A stretch of 34,580 bases of DNA from Lachnospiraceae bacterium (GTDB lineage: Bacteria; Bacillota; Clostridia; Lachnospirales; Lachnospiraceae). Positions 1 to 7,758 of this stretch are shown in pieces (the stretch's first letter is position 1; each line of letters opens with the position of its first letter). The DNA lies in contig JAFYTM010000105.1 of the NCBI GenBank assembly GCA_017558865.1, positions 1 to 34,580 on the forward strand, written 5' to 3'. The notes beneath the pieces are model-generated. The model searched no databases, had not been told where the DNA came from, and worked only from the letters and a program-made list of their open reading frames with translations. Made by a program: the position numbers and the translations under genes.

Positions 1-1
1 C

Positions 2-115
2 AGTCCTGCTGGTACAACGATTGAGGGGGTAGCAGCACTGGAAGAATGTGGAATGCGTGATGCGGTGTTGAAAGCATCAGCAGCTGTTTATAAAAAATGT
101 ACAGAGATGTCATAA
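2..115 (+). CDS. proC: Pyrroline-5-carboxylate reductase, C-terminal end (partial)
   Basis: Only the last 37 codons are in the window; the gene enters from the left edge and stops with TAA at 113-115. The visible residues begin SPAGTTIEGVAALEE, which matches the conserved C-terminal SPGGTTIEA...LE signature of ProC, the NADPH-dependent enzyme that makes the last step of proline synthesis. This signature lies in the helical dimerisation domain, so the Rossmann domain is outside the window. A hairpin with a T-tract follows seven bases after the stop. The identification rests on this short signature, which is quite specific. Confidence 0.85.
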   Translation, partial: SPAGTTIEGVAALEECGMRDAVLKASAAVYKKCTEMS

Positions 116-121
116 ACTTGT

Positions 122-160
122 CTCCCTGCCCGTATAATGAATGGGTGGGGAGGTTTTTTT
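122..160 (+). terminator. Rho-independent terminator of proC, overlapping the spoIIM ribosome-binding site
   Basis: CTCCCTGCCC (122-131) pairs with GGGTGGGGAG (143-152), ten pairs including two G-U, with an 11-nt loop, followed by seven T (154-160). The 3' arm contains GGGGAGG (147-153), the apparent Shine-Dalgarno of spoIIM, and the T-tract is exactly the spacer before its ATG at 161. Confidence 0.75.
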
Positions 161-715
161 ATGTATGAAATGTTCTGTTATCGAAAACATATAAATCCGA
201 CTATTTGTATGGCTTTGTTTTTTTTAGGAATATTAGGAGGAATTCTTCTTGTACAGCGACAGGATGCTGCTGTTTTTGCAGGAATATTCAGTGAATATTT
301 TCTGAATCAGTATGCATCTTTGAAGATAGATTATGAAAAACTTCTGGAATATATCGGTGGATATCGAAGCGGACAATATGCACTGTTTGTCTGCTGCGGA
401 GCATTGAATATGGCACCCTGTTTGCTGGGGATATTGGTCTGTTTGCTGGGAATATCCTGGGGAACGATGATCAGTATATCAGTTATACGTTTGGGTATAA
501 AAGGTGTCTTGCTTTGCGTGGCGGGGATTGTTCCTCAGGTGTTGTTCTATTTTGCGGCATTCGGATGGATTTTTTTGTGGGTATGGAAAAGAGGGAGCAA
601 TAGAAAAAAATATTTGTTTTTAGCAGCAGTTGGCTTCTTTTTTTTGATATTTGGAATTGCATCAGAAGTGTATATTAATCCATTGATATTGCAGCAATTA
701 TTGAGGAAGATGTAA
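161..715 (+). CDS. spoIIM: Stage II sporulation protein M (SpoIIM family membrane protein)
   Basis: 184 residues from ATG 161, preferred over ATG 137 because GGGGAGG lies seven bases upstream of 161, whereas 137 falls inside the terminator loop. The protein is very hydrophobic, with about five predicted membrane segments; the first is near residues 14-32 and the last near 152-174. The central stretch with GALNMAPCLLGILVC and the segment containing GIVPQVLFYF resemble the SpoIIM/DUF95 family. In Bacillus, SpoIIM works with SpoIID and SpoIIP in the peptidoglycan-remodelling complex that drives engulfment of the forespore. The position between proC and a xerD-like gene resembles the spoIIM-ripX neighbourhood of other Firmicutes. 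The assignment is by hydropathy pattern, local motifs and context; there is no catalytic motif to confirm it. Confidence 0.8.
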   Translation: MYEMFCYRKHINPTICMALFFLGILGGILLVQRQDAAVFAGIFSEYFLNQYASLKIDYEKLLEYIGGYRSGQYALFVCCGALNMAPCLLGILVCLLGISWGTMISISVIRLGIKGVLLCVAGIVPQVLFYFAAFGWIFLWVWKRGSNRKKYLFLAAVGFFFLIFGIASEVYINPLILQQLLRKM

Positions 716-727
716 TGTAAAAAAGGA

Positions 728-756
728 TTGAAATCAGAACTGTTCTTCGCTATACT
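728..756 (+). promoter_or_regulatory. Sigma-A-type promoter of the xerD-like gene
   Basis: TTGAAA (728-733), a 17-bp spacer and TATACT (751-756) lie between the spoIIM stop and the next gene. The start codon at 789 would follow a leader of about 26 nt with GAGGGG at 778-783. Confidence 0.75.
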
Positions 757-788
757 GAAGTTATGTCATTTGGAGTTGAGGGGTAGTT

Positions 789-1670
789 ATGGATGACGAA
801 ATACGGCGTTTTATAATGTACTTAAAGGATGTGAAAAAAGCATCCGGCAATACGGTTATGTCATATCATAGTGATTTGACAAAGATGATGAATTATGCGA
901 AGCAGCAAGGGGTAGATCAGGCGGATAAAGTAACAGCTACTACATTGAATGCCTATGTTCTTTCGTTGGAAAAAAACGGAATGGCAGCATCTACCATATC
1001 CAGATACATAGCTTCCATAAAAGCATTTTTTGAATATTTGTTAAGGGAGCATCTGGTAGACGAAGATCCGTCATATCAGCTTCGGGCACCGAAAGTCAAG
1101 AAAAAACTTCCGGGTATCTTGAGCATTCAGGAGGTAGAATATTTGCTGGAGCAGCCACAGCAGGATCATCCGAAGGGTTATCGGGACAAAGCGATGCTGG
1201 AACTTTTGTATGCGACAGGTATGAGAGTGACGGAACTGGTTCATTTGAATGTGGAGGATGTGAATCTTCGGTTTGGATGGATTGTTTGTCGGGATGAGGA
1301 AAAAGAACGTATGATTCCTTTCGGTGAAAAAGCGGGAAAAGCTTTGGTTGAGTATCTGGAAAAAGGAAGACATGCATTTATAAAAAAAGATGACAGTGAT
1401 CTGCTGTTTTTGAACTGTTCCGGAATGCCTATGAGCAGACAGGGATTTTGGAAGATTTTAAAAGGATATGCTCAGAAGGCAGGGATTGAAAAGGAGATCA
1501 CGCCAAGAATGTTCCGGCATTCCTGTGCGGCGCATATGGCGTCGAATGGTGCACAGCTTCAGACGATACAGGAGATGCTGGGTTACACAGATTTGACAGC
1601 AACGCAGATCTATGCTGGTTTTCAGTCTGGTATGAAAACAGAATACAGTAAGGTTCATCCAAGAGGATGA
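789..1670 (+). CDS. XerD-like tyrosine recombinase with altered catalytic residues
   Basis: 293 residues, the usual XerC/XerD length, with an N-terminal SAM-like core-binding domain (about 1-85) and a C-terminal catalytic domain (about 105-290). ATG 789 is preceded by GAGGGG at 778-783. XerD resolves chromosome dimers at dif together with XerC (XerS or CodV/RipX pairs in Firmicutes). The nucleophile Tyr275 (TQIYAGF), Arg146 (ATGMRVTEL) and Arg243 are present. However, the His of the HxxR motif is Arg240 (PRMFRH), the second His/Trp position is Tyr266 (MLGYTD), and the hairpin lysine motif GKGNKER is replaced by CRDEEKER. The spacings R243-Y266-Y275 equal those of E. coli XerD R247-H270-Y279, so the substitutions are not an alignment artefact. 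The spoIIM neighbour argues for the xerD/ripX locus, but whether it acts as XerD is uncertain. Confidence 0.85.
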   Translation: MDDEIRRFIMYLKDVKKASGNTVMSYHSDLTKMMNYAKQQGVDQADKVTATTLNAYVLSLEKNGMAASTISRYIASIKAFFEYLLREHLVDEDPSYQLRAPKVKKKLPGILSIQEVEYLLEQPQQDHPKGYRDKAMLELLYATGMRVTELVHLNVEDVNLRFGWIVCRDEEKERMIPFGEKAGKALVEYLEKGRHAFIKKDDSDLLFLNCSGMPMSRQGFWKILKGYAQKAGIEKEITPRMFRHSCAAHMASNGAQLQTIQEMLGYTDLTATQIYAGFQSGMKTEYSKVHPRG

Positions 1671-1680
1671 GTATATATAA

Positions 1681-1709
1681 AAGGTGCAGAATTGGGTGTT
1701 CTGCACCTT
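1681..1709. terminator. Convergent terminator between xerD-like gene and DAHP synthase
   Basis: An 11-bp perfect stem AAGGTGCAGAA (1681-1691) / TTCTGCACCTT (1699-1709) with a 7-nt loop sits between two converging genes. On the minus strand it is followed by TTTTATATATA, a good tail for the DAHP synthase transcript. On the plus strand the tail is weak (CTTGCGTG), so termination from that side is less certain. Confidence 0.75.
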
Positions 1710-1731
1710 CTTGCGTGATATTTGAAAAAAA

Positions 1732-2760
1732 TCAGCAATTTTCGGCGATTTCATACAAAAGCCGTTCTGTTTTCTCCCAGCCCAGACATGGATCGGTGAT
1801 GGATTTACCATAGACGTTTTCGTGAATCTTTTGAGCACCATCCTCGATATAGCTTTCGATCATCAGTCCTTTGACTAATTTGTGAATGTCATCATTATAT
1901 CGGCGGCTGTGAAGAACTTCTTTGGCAATGCGGATCTGCTGCAGATACTGTTTGTTCGAATTGGAGTGGTTGGTATCTACGATACATGCCGGATTCTGTA
2001 GATTTTTCTGGGCGTACAGATCACACAGAAGGCGAAGATCTTCATAGTGATAGTTTGGAATTGTCGCACCGCGTTTGTTCACAGCACCGCGAAGGATGGT
2101 GTGTGCCAGTGGATTGCCGGAGGTATCTACATCCCATCCACGGTAAATAAAGGAATGGCTGTGCTGTGCGGCAACCACAGAGTTCAGCATGACAGTCATA
2201 TCACCGCTGGTAGGATTTTTCATACCGGCAGGGATATCAAATCCGCTGACTGTCATGCGGTGGTGCTGATCTTCAACGGAACGTGCACCGACAGCAACGT
2301 AGGAAAGAAGATCAGACAGATACCAGTAATTTTCCGGATACAGCATCTCATCGGCGGCGGTCAGACCAGTTTCTTCAATGTTGCGGATATGCAGTTTTCG
2401 AATGGCAATCAGACCTTCCAGAAGATCCGGAGCGGCTTCTGGGTTTGGCTGATGAACCATTCCTTTATATCCTTCACCGGTGGTACGGGGTTTGTTGGTA
2501 TAGATTCTTGGGATGATGATGACTTTATCTTTGATTTTTTCCTGAACAGGAACCAGTCGGTTCAGATAGTCTATAACAGCATCTTCGTGATCTGCAGAGC
2601 ATGGTCCGATAATGACCAGAAAACGATCATCTGCTCCGGTGATTACGTTACTGATTTCCTGATCTCTTTGTTTTTTTAATGCTGCGTAGGTTTCAGAGAG
2701 TGGGTACATTTCTTTGATCTCTCTTGGAATTGGCAGTTTTCTGTTAAATGTAAATCCCAT
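1732..2760 (-). CDS. aroF: 3-deoxy-7-phosphoheptulonate (DAHP) synthase, AroF/AroG type
   Basis: 342 residues from ATG 2760; an upstream in-frame start at 2835 is rejected because AAAGGAG lies five to six bases before 2760 and the extra residues would overlap the promoter. It condenses phosphoenolpyruvate and erythrose-4-phosphate, the entry step of the shikimate pathway. Family signatures are GPCSADHEDA near residue 50, NKPRTTGEGYKG near 90, AVGARSVEDQ near 150, and a C-terminal metal-binding His/Asp region with VDTNHSNSNK. Length and motifs match the class I AroF/AroG/AroH family (COG0722) and not the shorter AroA-chorismate mutase type. No N-terminal regulatory fusion is present. The gene stands alone, converging on the xerD-like gene. 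The symbol aroF versus aroG cannot be decided without feedback data. Confidence 0.92.
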   Translation of the reverse strand: MGFTFNRKLPIPREIKEMYPLSETYAALKKQRDQEISNVITGADDRFLVIIGPCSADHEDAVIDYLNRLVPVQEKIKDKVIIIPRIYTNKPRTTGEGYKGMVHQPNPEAAPDLLEGLIAIRKLHIRNIEETGLTAADEMLYPENYWYLSDLLSYVAVGARSVEDQHHRMTVSGFDIPAGMKNPTSGDMTVMLNSVVAAQHSHSFIYRGWDVDTSGNPLAHTILRGAVNKRGATIPNYHYEDLRLLCDLYAQKNLQNPACIVDTNHSNSNKQYLQQIRIAKEVLHSRRYNDDIHKLVKGLMIESYIEDGAQKIHENVYGKSITDPCLGWEKTERLLYEIAENC

Positions 2761-2799
2761 ATGAACTCCTTTTCTTGGATAACCGTAAAATCTGCATTT

Positions 2800-2828
2800 A
2801 GTATAATACGAAATATGGAAAATGTAAA
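2800..2828 (-). promoter_or_regulatory. Sigma-A-type promoter of DAHP synthase
   Basis: On the minus strand TTTACA (2828-2823), 17 bp and TATACT (2805-2800) precede the ATG at 2760 by about 40 nt. The -35 box lies just past the stop of the upstream flippase gene, so this gene can be transcribed separately from it. I see no leader attenuator. Confidence 0.75.
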
Positions 2829-2841
2829 CGGACAACGAAGC

Positions 2842-4377
2842 TTATCTTATTGGTCTTTTATGCTGTTTGTTTTTTAATCCGGGGAGATGAATCAGTTTGT
2901 GGATACCGAAGATGAACAGCAGCAGAAAATATGCGGCTGCCATGATACAGATGTTGACAGTGAGTGTCAGAAGTTCGGTTCCAAGTCGGAATGTAGGAAG
3001 AAAACGTTTGAACAATTCCATTCCTCCTGAAGATAATAAAAGTGCGGATAATGGTTTAAGAATAAAAGTATCCAATCCCAGCGTTGGTGCAAAATGGGTG
3101 GATATGGCACGGATTCCCAGCAGACAGAGAAGAAACTGGCTTGCGAGAAGTCCCCAGAGAACACCCTGGATGCCATGTGTGGGCACGAAAAGCATGATAA
3201 AGACAATGCGAACAACGATAGCTGCCAGCTGATTGAAGAATGTGATTTTGGTATTGCCAAGTCCGTGAAGAATACTGTTTAAATTGCCGGTAAAATACAG
3301 GAAAGGACAGATCCATGCCAGGGTAGCGAGAAATTCTCCTGCCAGTTGTTCGTGGAAAATGATTGTCCCCAGGGAAACTCCGTATCTTAAGAAAATACCT
3401 GTGAATAAAATGCCGATGATCAATCCGAACAGGATGGTGTATTCAATGGCAGTGGAGATATTTTTTTTGTTTCCCTGTGCCTGTTCTTCTGAAATGACAG
3501 GAAGCAGCATGGCGGATATGGAAGATGTGACTGCATTTGGAAACATTAAAAAAGATAATGACATTCCGGTGAGGATACCATACAGACTGAGTGCTTCAGC
3601 AGAGTTGAGTCCGGATTCACGCAGGGATATGGGAATTAGAATAGCTTCTGCACTCTGCAGTAAAGAAAGACTCAGTCGGGTTCCAGTGAGGGGGAGTGCC
3701 ATTCCAAGGAGCGTGCGACATCGAGAAAGAAAGGTATGAGTATTTCTTGGCCGCGGAAGAGTGCTGTTGGAAAGAGACAGCATGAACAGAGCACTTCCGG
3801 CTTCACCTGCCAAAAGTCCCCATACTGCAAGATCGGGAGTGATGGAATGTCCTTGCTGCGTATAAATTCTGCAGAGAAGCCACACAGCCCCAATGCGCAA
3901 AGTCTGTTCCAAGATCTGTGCTCCGGCTGGAATGGCAGCCTTTTTTTTCCCAAGATAAGAACCGGAAAAACAACAGTGTACAGCAGATAAAGGGATCACA
4001 CCTGCAATGATTCTAAGCAGAGCTCCACATCGTGCTTCGTGGAGAATGTGGATGGAAATTAAGTCTGCCTGGTACCATAGTATAGAAGCAATTACCAGTG
4101 AAACGCTCAGGGATAGAAAAAGACCTGCATAAAGGAAGGATGCGTGCTCTTCCTTTTTGTGAAAAGCTGTAAAGCGGGCAATGGCGACTTCCAGTCCAGA
4201 AGCAGTCAGTGCATGACAGACTGCAAATACGGGAAAAATAAGCTGATAGATTCCCATACCTTCCGCACCTAAAGCCTGGGCGAGGAATATCTTATAAAGG
4301 AAACCCAGGAATCGACTGAACAAACTGGCGAAGGTAAGGATCAGTGTCCCTTTCAGGAATAATGAGAATTGTCGCAT
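2842..4377 (-). CDS. SpoVB-like polysaccharide/lipid flippase (MATE/MVF superfamily)
   Basis: 511 residues with about 12-14 hydrophobic segments spread along the whole length. The N-terminus (LILTFASLFSRFLGFLYKI followed by ALGAEGMGIYQLIFPVF) is the hallmark of SpoVB/polysaccharide transporter (COG2244) proteins. In Bacillus, SpoVB is needed for spore cortex peptidoglycan and belongs to the MurJ-like lipid II flippase group. The start ATG 4377 has only a distant AGGA (about 14 nt away), a weak ribosome site. The gene is divergent from iscR with 117 bp between starts. A role in spore cortex or another wall polymer is inferred from family membership; other COG2244 members move teichoic or capsule intermediates. 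Confidence 0.8.
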   Translation of the reverse strand: MRQFSLFLKGTLILTFASLFSRFLGFLYKIFLAQALGAEGMGIYQLIFPVFAVCHALTASGLEVAIARFTAFHKKEEHASFLYAGLFLSLSVSLVIASILWYQADLISIHILHEARCGALLRIIAGVIPLSAVHCCFSGSYLGKKKAAIPAGAQILEQTLRIGAVWLLCRIYTQQGHSITPDLAVWGLLAGEAGSALFMLSLSNSTLPRPRNTHTFLSRCRTLLGMALPLTGTRLSLSLLQSAEAILIPISLRESGLNSAEALSLYGILTGMSLSFLMFPNAVTSSISAMLLPVISEEQAQGNKKNISTAIEYTILFGLIIGILFTGIFLRYGVSLGTIIFHEQLAGEFLATLAWICPFLYFTGNLNSILHGLGNTKITFFNQLAAIVVRIVFIMLFVPTHGIQGVLWGLLASQFLLCLLGIRAISTHFAPTLGLDTFILKPLSALLLSSGGMELFKRFLPTFRLGTELLTLTVNICIMAAAYFLLLFIFGIHKLIHLPGLKNKQHKRPIR

Positions 4378-4417
4378 AAAAATCTCGTTTTTCCTAAAAT
4401 ATATTCGGGTGTGATGC

Positions 4418-4446
4418 TTGACAGAACCTCGATGGAATGGTATTAT
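4418..4446 (+). promoter_or_regulatory. Consensus promoter of the isc operon
   Basis: A perfect TTGACA (4418-4423), 17-bp spacer and TATTAT (4441-4446) give an expected start point near 4453, inside the palindrome described next. The near-consensus boxes suggest high expression held down by a repressor. Confidence 0.85.
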
Positions 4447-4453
4447 ACAAATG

Positions 4454-4478
4454 AAATCCTAGTAAAATAGTAGGAATT
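4454..4478 (+). promoter_or_regulatory. Palindromic operator, probable IscR/Rrf2 binding site
   Basis: AAATCCTA (4454-4461) and TAGGAATT (4471-4478) form an inverted repeat with seven of eight positions paired around a 9-nt AT-rich centre. It covers the predicted transcription start of iscR. Rrf2-family regulators bind such dyads of about 25 bp, and autoregulation is the rule for IscR, so the site is inferred to be the IscR operator. Confidence 0.65.
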
Positions 4479-4494
4479 AAAAGAGGTGGATGGA

Positions 4495-4956
4495 ATGAAG
4501 CTGTCAACAAAAGGAAGGTATGGACTCAGAGCGATGATTGATCTCGTACTGCATAGTGAGAATGAACCTGTTTCAATCGCAAGCATTGCGGCAAGACAGC
4601 GTATTTCAGAAAGTTATCTGGAACAGTTGATTGCAAAACTACGCAAGGCAGGATTGGTGATCAGTGTTAGAGGTGCATGCGGAGGCTATATTCCGGGAAA
4701 AGCTCCGGAGGAGATATCGGTTGGAGATGTGTTAAGAGCTTTAGAGGGCAGTCTGAATCTGGTAGAATGTCCTGGTCTGTCTGATGTGGGATGTGACGGG
4801 GCAGATGTATGTGTGACAAAATATGTTTGGAAAAAAGTCAATGACAGTATCGATCATACGGTCAATGAAATTAAAATCAGTGAACTGGTAAAAGAAAACC
4901 AGAGAGTGATCCTGGAAAAACAAAACCGGGAATTGTGCTGTGATAAGAAGGAGTGA
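4495..4956 (+). CDS. iscR: Rrf2-family iron-sulfur cluster regulator IscR
   Basis: 153 residues from ATG 4495, chosen over a GTG at 4486 because AAGAGGTGG at 4481-4489 sits correctly for 4495. The opening MKLSTKGRYGLRAMIDL and the winged-helix segment with SESYLEQLIAKLRKAGLV are typical of Rrf2 proteins. Three cysteines, C92, C100 and C106, match the cluster-ligating triad of IscR, with spacings similar to other clostridial members. It probably binds a [2Fe-2S] cluster and represses its own operon through the palindrome just upstream. It is the first gene of iscR-iscS-iscU-mnmA. The paralogue CymR (cysteine regulator) lacks this cysteine triad, which argues for IscR. Confidence 0.9.
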   Translation: MKLSTKGRYGLRAMIDLVLHSENEPVSIASIAARQRISESYLEQLIAKLRKAGLVISVRGACGGYIPGKAPEEISVGDVLRALEGSLNLVECPGLSDVGCDGADVCVTKYVWKKVNDSIDHTVNEIKISELVKENQRVILEKQNRELCCDKKE

Positions 4957-4962
4957 TAGAAT

Positions 4963-6150
4963 ATGGAAGAAGCAAAAAGAATGATATATCTGGATAATGC
5001 GGCAACGACCAGAACGGCACCGGAAGTGGTGGAAGCGATGCTTCCGTATTTTACTGAACTGTATGGAAATCCATCCAGTGTCTACCGTTTTTCACAGAAA
5101 AGTAAAGATGCTGTTGTGAAGGGACGTGAATCTGTTGCAAAGGCACTTGGAGCAGATACAAGTGAAATCTATTTTACAGCAGGGGGAAGTGAAGCGGATA
5201 ACTGGGCGTTAAAGGCAACGGCAGAAGCTTATAAGACAAAGGGTAATCATATCATTACGACAAAGATTGAGCATCATGCAATCCTGCATGCAGCAGAGTG
5301 GCTGGAAAAGCAGGGATTTGAAGTGACGTATCTGGATGTGGATGAAAACGGAACGGTAAAACTGGAAGAACTGAAAAAAGCAATTCGTCCGACAACCATT
5401 CTGATCAGTGTGATGTTTGCGAATAATGAGATTGGAACTGTTCAGCCAATCCGGGAGATTGGACAGATTGCAAGAGAACATGGGATTTTATTTCATACAG
5501 ATGCGGTACAGGCATTTGGTCAGATCCCGATTCGGGTAGATGACCTGAATATTGATATGCTCAGTGCGAGCGCACATAAATTAAATGGTCCAAAGGGAAT
5601 AGGATGCTTGTATATTCGTAAAGGCGTCAAGATCCGGAGCTTTGTGCATGGAGGCGGTCAGGAAAGAAAACGTCGTGCCGGAACAGAGAATGTTCCAGGA
5701 ATTGTTGGTTTTGGGGCTGCTGTGGAGCGTGCAATGCGTACAATGGAAGATAGAACAGCCAGGGAAAAAGAACTTCGGGATTATTTGATCGGACGTGTAT
5801 TGAAAGAAGTACCGTATACAAGGCTTAATGGACATTATACGAACAGACTTCCGAATAATGCGAATTTTAGTTTTCAGTTTGTAGAAGGTGAGTCTCTTTT
5901 GATTATGTTGGATATGGAAGGAATTTGTGGTTCCAGTGGATCTGCATGTACTTCCGGTTCCCTGGATCCATCTCATGTACTTCTGGCAATCGGGCTTCCC
6001 CATGAGATTGCGCATGGTTCTCTTCGTCTGACACTCAGTGAAGAGACAACGAAAGAAGAACTGGATGAAGTTGTGGAGGTAATTAAACGAATTGTGGAGC
6101 GGCTGAGAAATATGTCGCCGCTATATGAAGATTTTCTGCGTAAACAATGA
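4963..6150 (+). CDS. iscS: Cysteine desulfurase IscS/NifS
   Basis: 395 residues from ATG 4963 with AAGGAG at 4948-4953, inside the end of iscR. This PLP enzyme converts cysteine to alanine and passes the sulfane sulfur to IscU for iron-sulfur clusters and to MnmA for tRNA thiolation. MIYLDNAATT opens the aminotransferase class V fold. Lys206 in SASAHKLNGPKG is the PLP Schiff-base lysine, His104 (in KIEHHAILH) lies in the cofactor-stacking motif, and Cys329 in SSGSACTSGSLDPSHV is the sulfur-carrying cysteine on the mobile loop. The long loop with SSGSACTSG marks the group I IscS/NifS type. The stop codon TGA at 6148-6150 is 44 bases from the iscU start. Confidence 0.95.
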   Translation: MEEAKRMIYLDNAATTRTAPEVVEAMLPYFTELYGNPSSVYRFSQKSKDAVVKGRESVAKALGADTSEIYFTAGGSEADNWALKATAEAYKTKGNHIITTKIEHHAILHAAEWLEKQGFEVTYLDVDENGTVKLEELKKAIRPTTILISVMFANNEIGTVQPIREIGQIAREHGILFHTDAVQAFGQIPIRVDDLNIDMLSASAHKLNGPKGIGCLYIRKGVKIRSFVHGGGQERKRRAGTENVPGIVGFGAAVERAMRTMEDRTAREKELRDYLIGRVLKEVPYTRLNGHYTNRLPNNANFSFQFVEGESLLIMLDMEGICGSSGSACTSGSLDPSHVLLAIGLPHEIAHGSLRLTLSEETTKEELDEVVEVIKRIVERLRNMSPLYEDFLRKQ

Positions 6151-6194
6151 GCAGGGCAGGAGCAGAGTATAAAAGAAGAAAAGAGGAAAACAGG

Positions 6195-6638
6195 ATGTAT
6201 AGTGATAAAGTGATGGATCATTTCCAGAATCCAAGGAACGTTGGTGAGATCGAGAATGCCAGCGGTGTGGGAACGGTTGGCAATGCAAAATGTGGAGATA
6301 TTATGAGAATTTATCTGGATGTAGACGATCATCAGGTGATTCGGGATGTGAAATTTAAGACGTTTGGATGCGGTGCTGCGGTAGCAACCAGCAGTATGGC
6401 AACTGAACTGGTAAAAGGCAAGACCATCTATGAGGCACTTCAAGTGACGAATAAAGCAGTTATGGATGCTCTGGATGGTCTTCCGCCGGTAAAAGTACAC
6501 TGTTCTTTACTGGCGGAGGAAGCGATTCACGCGGCACTCTGGGATTATGCAGAGAAGCGGGGAATACAGATTGAGGGATTGGAAAGACCAAAGTCTGACA
6601 TACACGAAGGTGAAGAAGAGGAAAGCGAAGAGTACTAG
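6195..6638 (+). CDS. iscU: Iron-sulfur cluster scaffold IscU/NifU-N type
   Basis: 147 residues from ATG 6195, chosen over an upstream ATG at 6147 that overlaps the iscS stop, because AAGAGG at 6181-6186 has proper spacing and [17 protein letters not shown] is the normal family N-terminus. The scaffold receives sulfur from IscS and assembles [2Fe-2S] clusters. The three ligand cysteines are present: C33 (AKCGDIM, with Asp35), C59 (FGCGAA) and C103 ([10 protein letters not shown]). The last 15 or so residues are an acidic tail ([10 protein letters not shown]) beyond the usual core. The gene lies between iscS and mnmA in one operon, only two bases before mnmA. Confidence 0.93.
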   Translation: MYSDKVMDHFQNPRNVGEIENASGVGTVGNAKCGDIMRIYLDVDDHQVIRDVKFKTFGCGAAVATSSMATELVKGKTIYEALQVTNKAVMDALDGLPPVKVHCSLLAEEAIHAALWDYAEKRGIQIEGLERPKSDIHEGEEEESEEY

Positions 6639-6640
6639 GT

Positions 6641-7717
6641 ATGGAAAAAAAGAAAGTTGTGATAGGAATGTCCGGAGGAGTTGATTCCTCTGTAGCGGCA
6701 TGGCTTTTGCAGGAGCAGGGTTATGAGGTATGGGGAGTGACGATGCAGATATGGCAGGATGAAAACCCGGAACAGATGGAAGAAAACGGAGGATGCTGCG
6801 GACTCAGCGCAGTGGATGATGCAAGGCGTGTGGCATCTTCTCTAGGGATCCCTTATTATGTGATGAATTTTAAGCAGGATTTCAGGGAAAAGGTGATCGA
6901 TTATTTCATGGATGAGTATCTGCATGGAAGAACACCGAATCCGTGTATTGCATGCAATCGTTATGTGAAATGGGAGTCCCTGTTGAAAAGAAGTCTGGAG
7001 ATCGGAGCGGATTATATTGCTACCGGACATTATGCACAGATTGAACAGCTTTCTAATGGACGTTATGCTTTGAAAAAATCTGCTACCGCAGCAAAAGATC
7101 AAACGTATGCATTGTATAATCTGACACAGGAACAACTGTCTCATACATTGATGCCGGTGGGAGCTTATACGAAAGAAGAGATACGAGGATTTGCGGAAAA
7201 ACTGGATCTGCAGGTGGCTAATAAGCCGGACAGCCAGGAGATCTGTTTTGTTCCAGATAAGGATTATGCCCGTTTTATCGAGGAAAATGCCCATGTAAAG
7301 ATCCCGGAAGGGAATTTTGTATGGAAAGATGGAACAGTAGTTGGAAAACACAGAGGAATCACACATTATACGATTGGTCAGCGAAAAGGACTTGGAATTG
7401 CACTTGGAAGACCAGTGGTTGTAAGCAGAATTCGGCCGGAAACAAATGAAGTTGTGCTGGGAGAGACGACAGATGTATTTTGTCAGACGCTGAAAGCGAA
7501 TCGCCTGAACTGGATGGCGGTTCCGGGAATCGAAGGAGAGGCACGTTTTATGGCGAAGATCCGCTATAATCATGGAGGAGCCATGTGTACGGTACGCATG
7601 GTTGCAGAAGATGAAGTGGAATGTATGTTTGATGAGCCGGTACGCGCGGTTACACCCGGACAGGCGGTTGTTTTTTATGATGGTGAATATGTGGCAGGCG
7701 GCGGTACAATCTTGTAA
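6641..7717 (+). CDS. mnmA: tRNA-specific 2-thiouridylase MnmA
   Basis: 358 residues. It thiolates U34 of tRNA for Lys, Glu and Gln using ATP and sulfur from IscS. The PP-loop SGGVDSS is at residues 11-17. The catalytic pair is Cys102 ([12 protein letters not shown]) and Cys202 ([10 protein letters not shown]). The central GHYAQI and C-terminal beta-barrel with [15 protein letters not shown] are as in the family. The insertion with [15 protein letters not shown] after the first strand is common in clostridial forms. The ribosome site is weak (GAAGAG about ten bases upstream), and with a two-base gap to iscU translation is probably coupled. It is the last gene of the isc operon, followed by a terminator. 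Confidence 0.95.
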   Translation: MEKKKVVIGMSGGVDSSVAAWLLQEQGYEVWGVTMQIWQDENPEQMEENGGCCGLSAVDDARRVASSLGIPYYVMNFKQDFREKVIDYFMDEYLHGRTPNPCIACNRYVKWESLLKRSLEIGADYIATGHYAQIEQLSNGRYALKKSATAAKDQTYALYNLTQEQLSHTLMPVGAYTKEEIRGFAEKLDLQVANKPDSQEICFVPDKDYARFIEENAHVKIPEGNFVWKDGTVVGKHRGITHYTIGQRKGLGIALGRPVVVSRIRPETNEVVLGETTDVFCQTLKANRLNWMAVPGIEGEARFMAKIRYNHGGAMCTVRMVAEDEVECMFDEPVRAVTPGQAVVFYDGEYVAGGGTIL

Positions 7718-7728
7718 TATCGATAGAC

Positions 7729-7751
7729 AAAGGGAGCGACAGCTCCCTTTT
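7729..7751 (+). terminator. Terminator of the isc-mnmA operon
   Basis: A nine-bp stem AAAGGGAGC (7729-7737) / GCTCCCTTT (7742-7750) with GACA loop runs into TTTTGTATGTTTT. It also faces the end of the convergent PHP phosphatase gene at 7759, but the minus-strand tail is poor. Confidence 0.85.
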
Positions 7752-7758
7752 GTATGTT

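Noticed and set aside
133..138. TATAAT in the loop of the proC terminator as a spoIIM promoter
   Set aside because: No -35 box at 16-18 bp (TCATAA at 17); kept only as an open possibility under the spoIIM finding.
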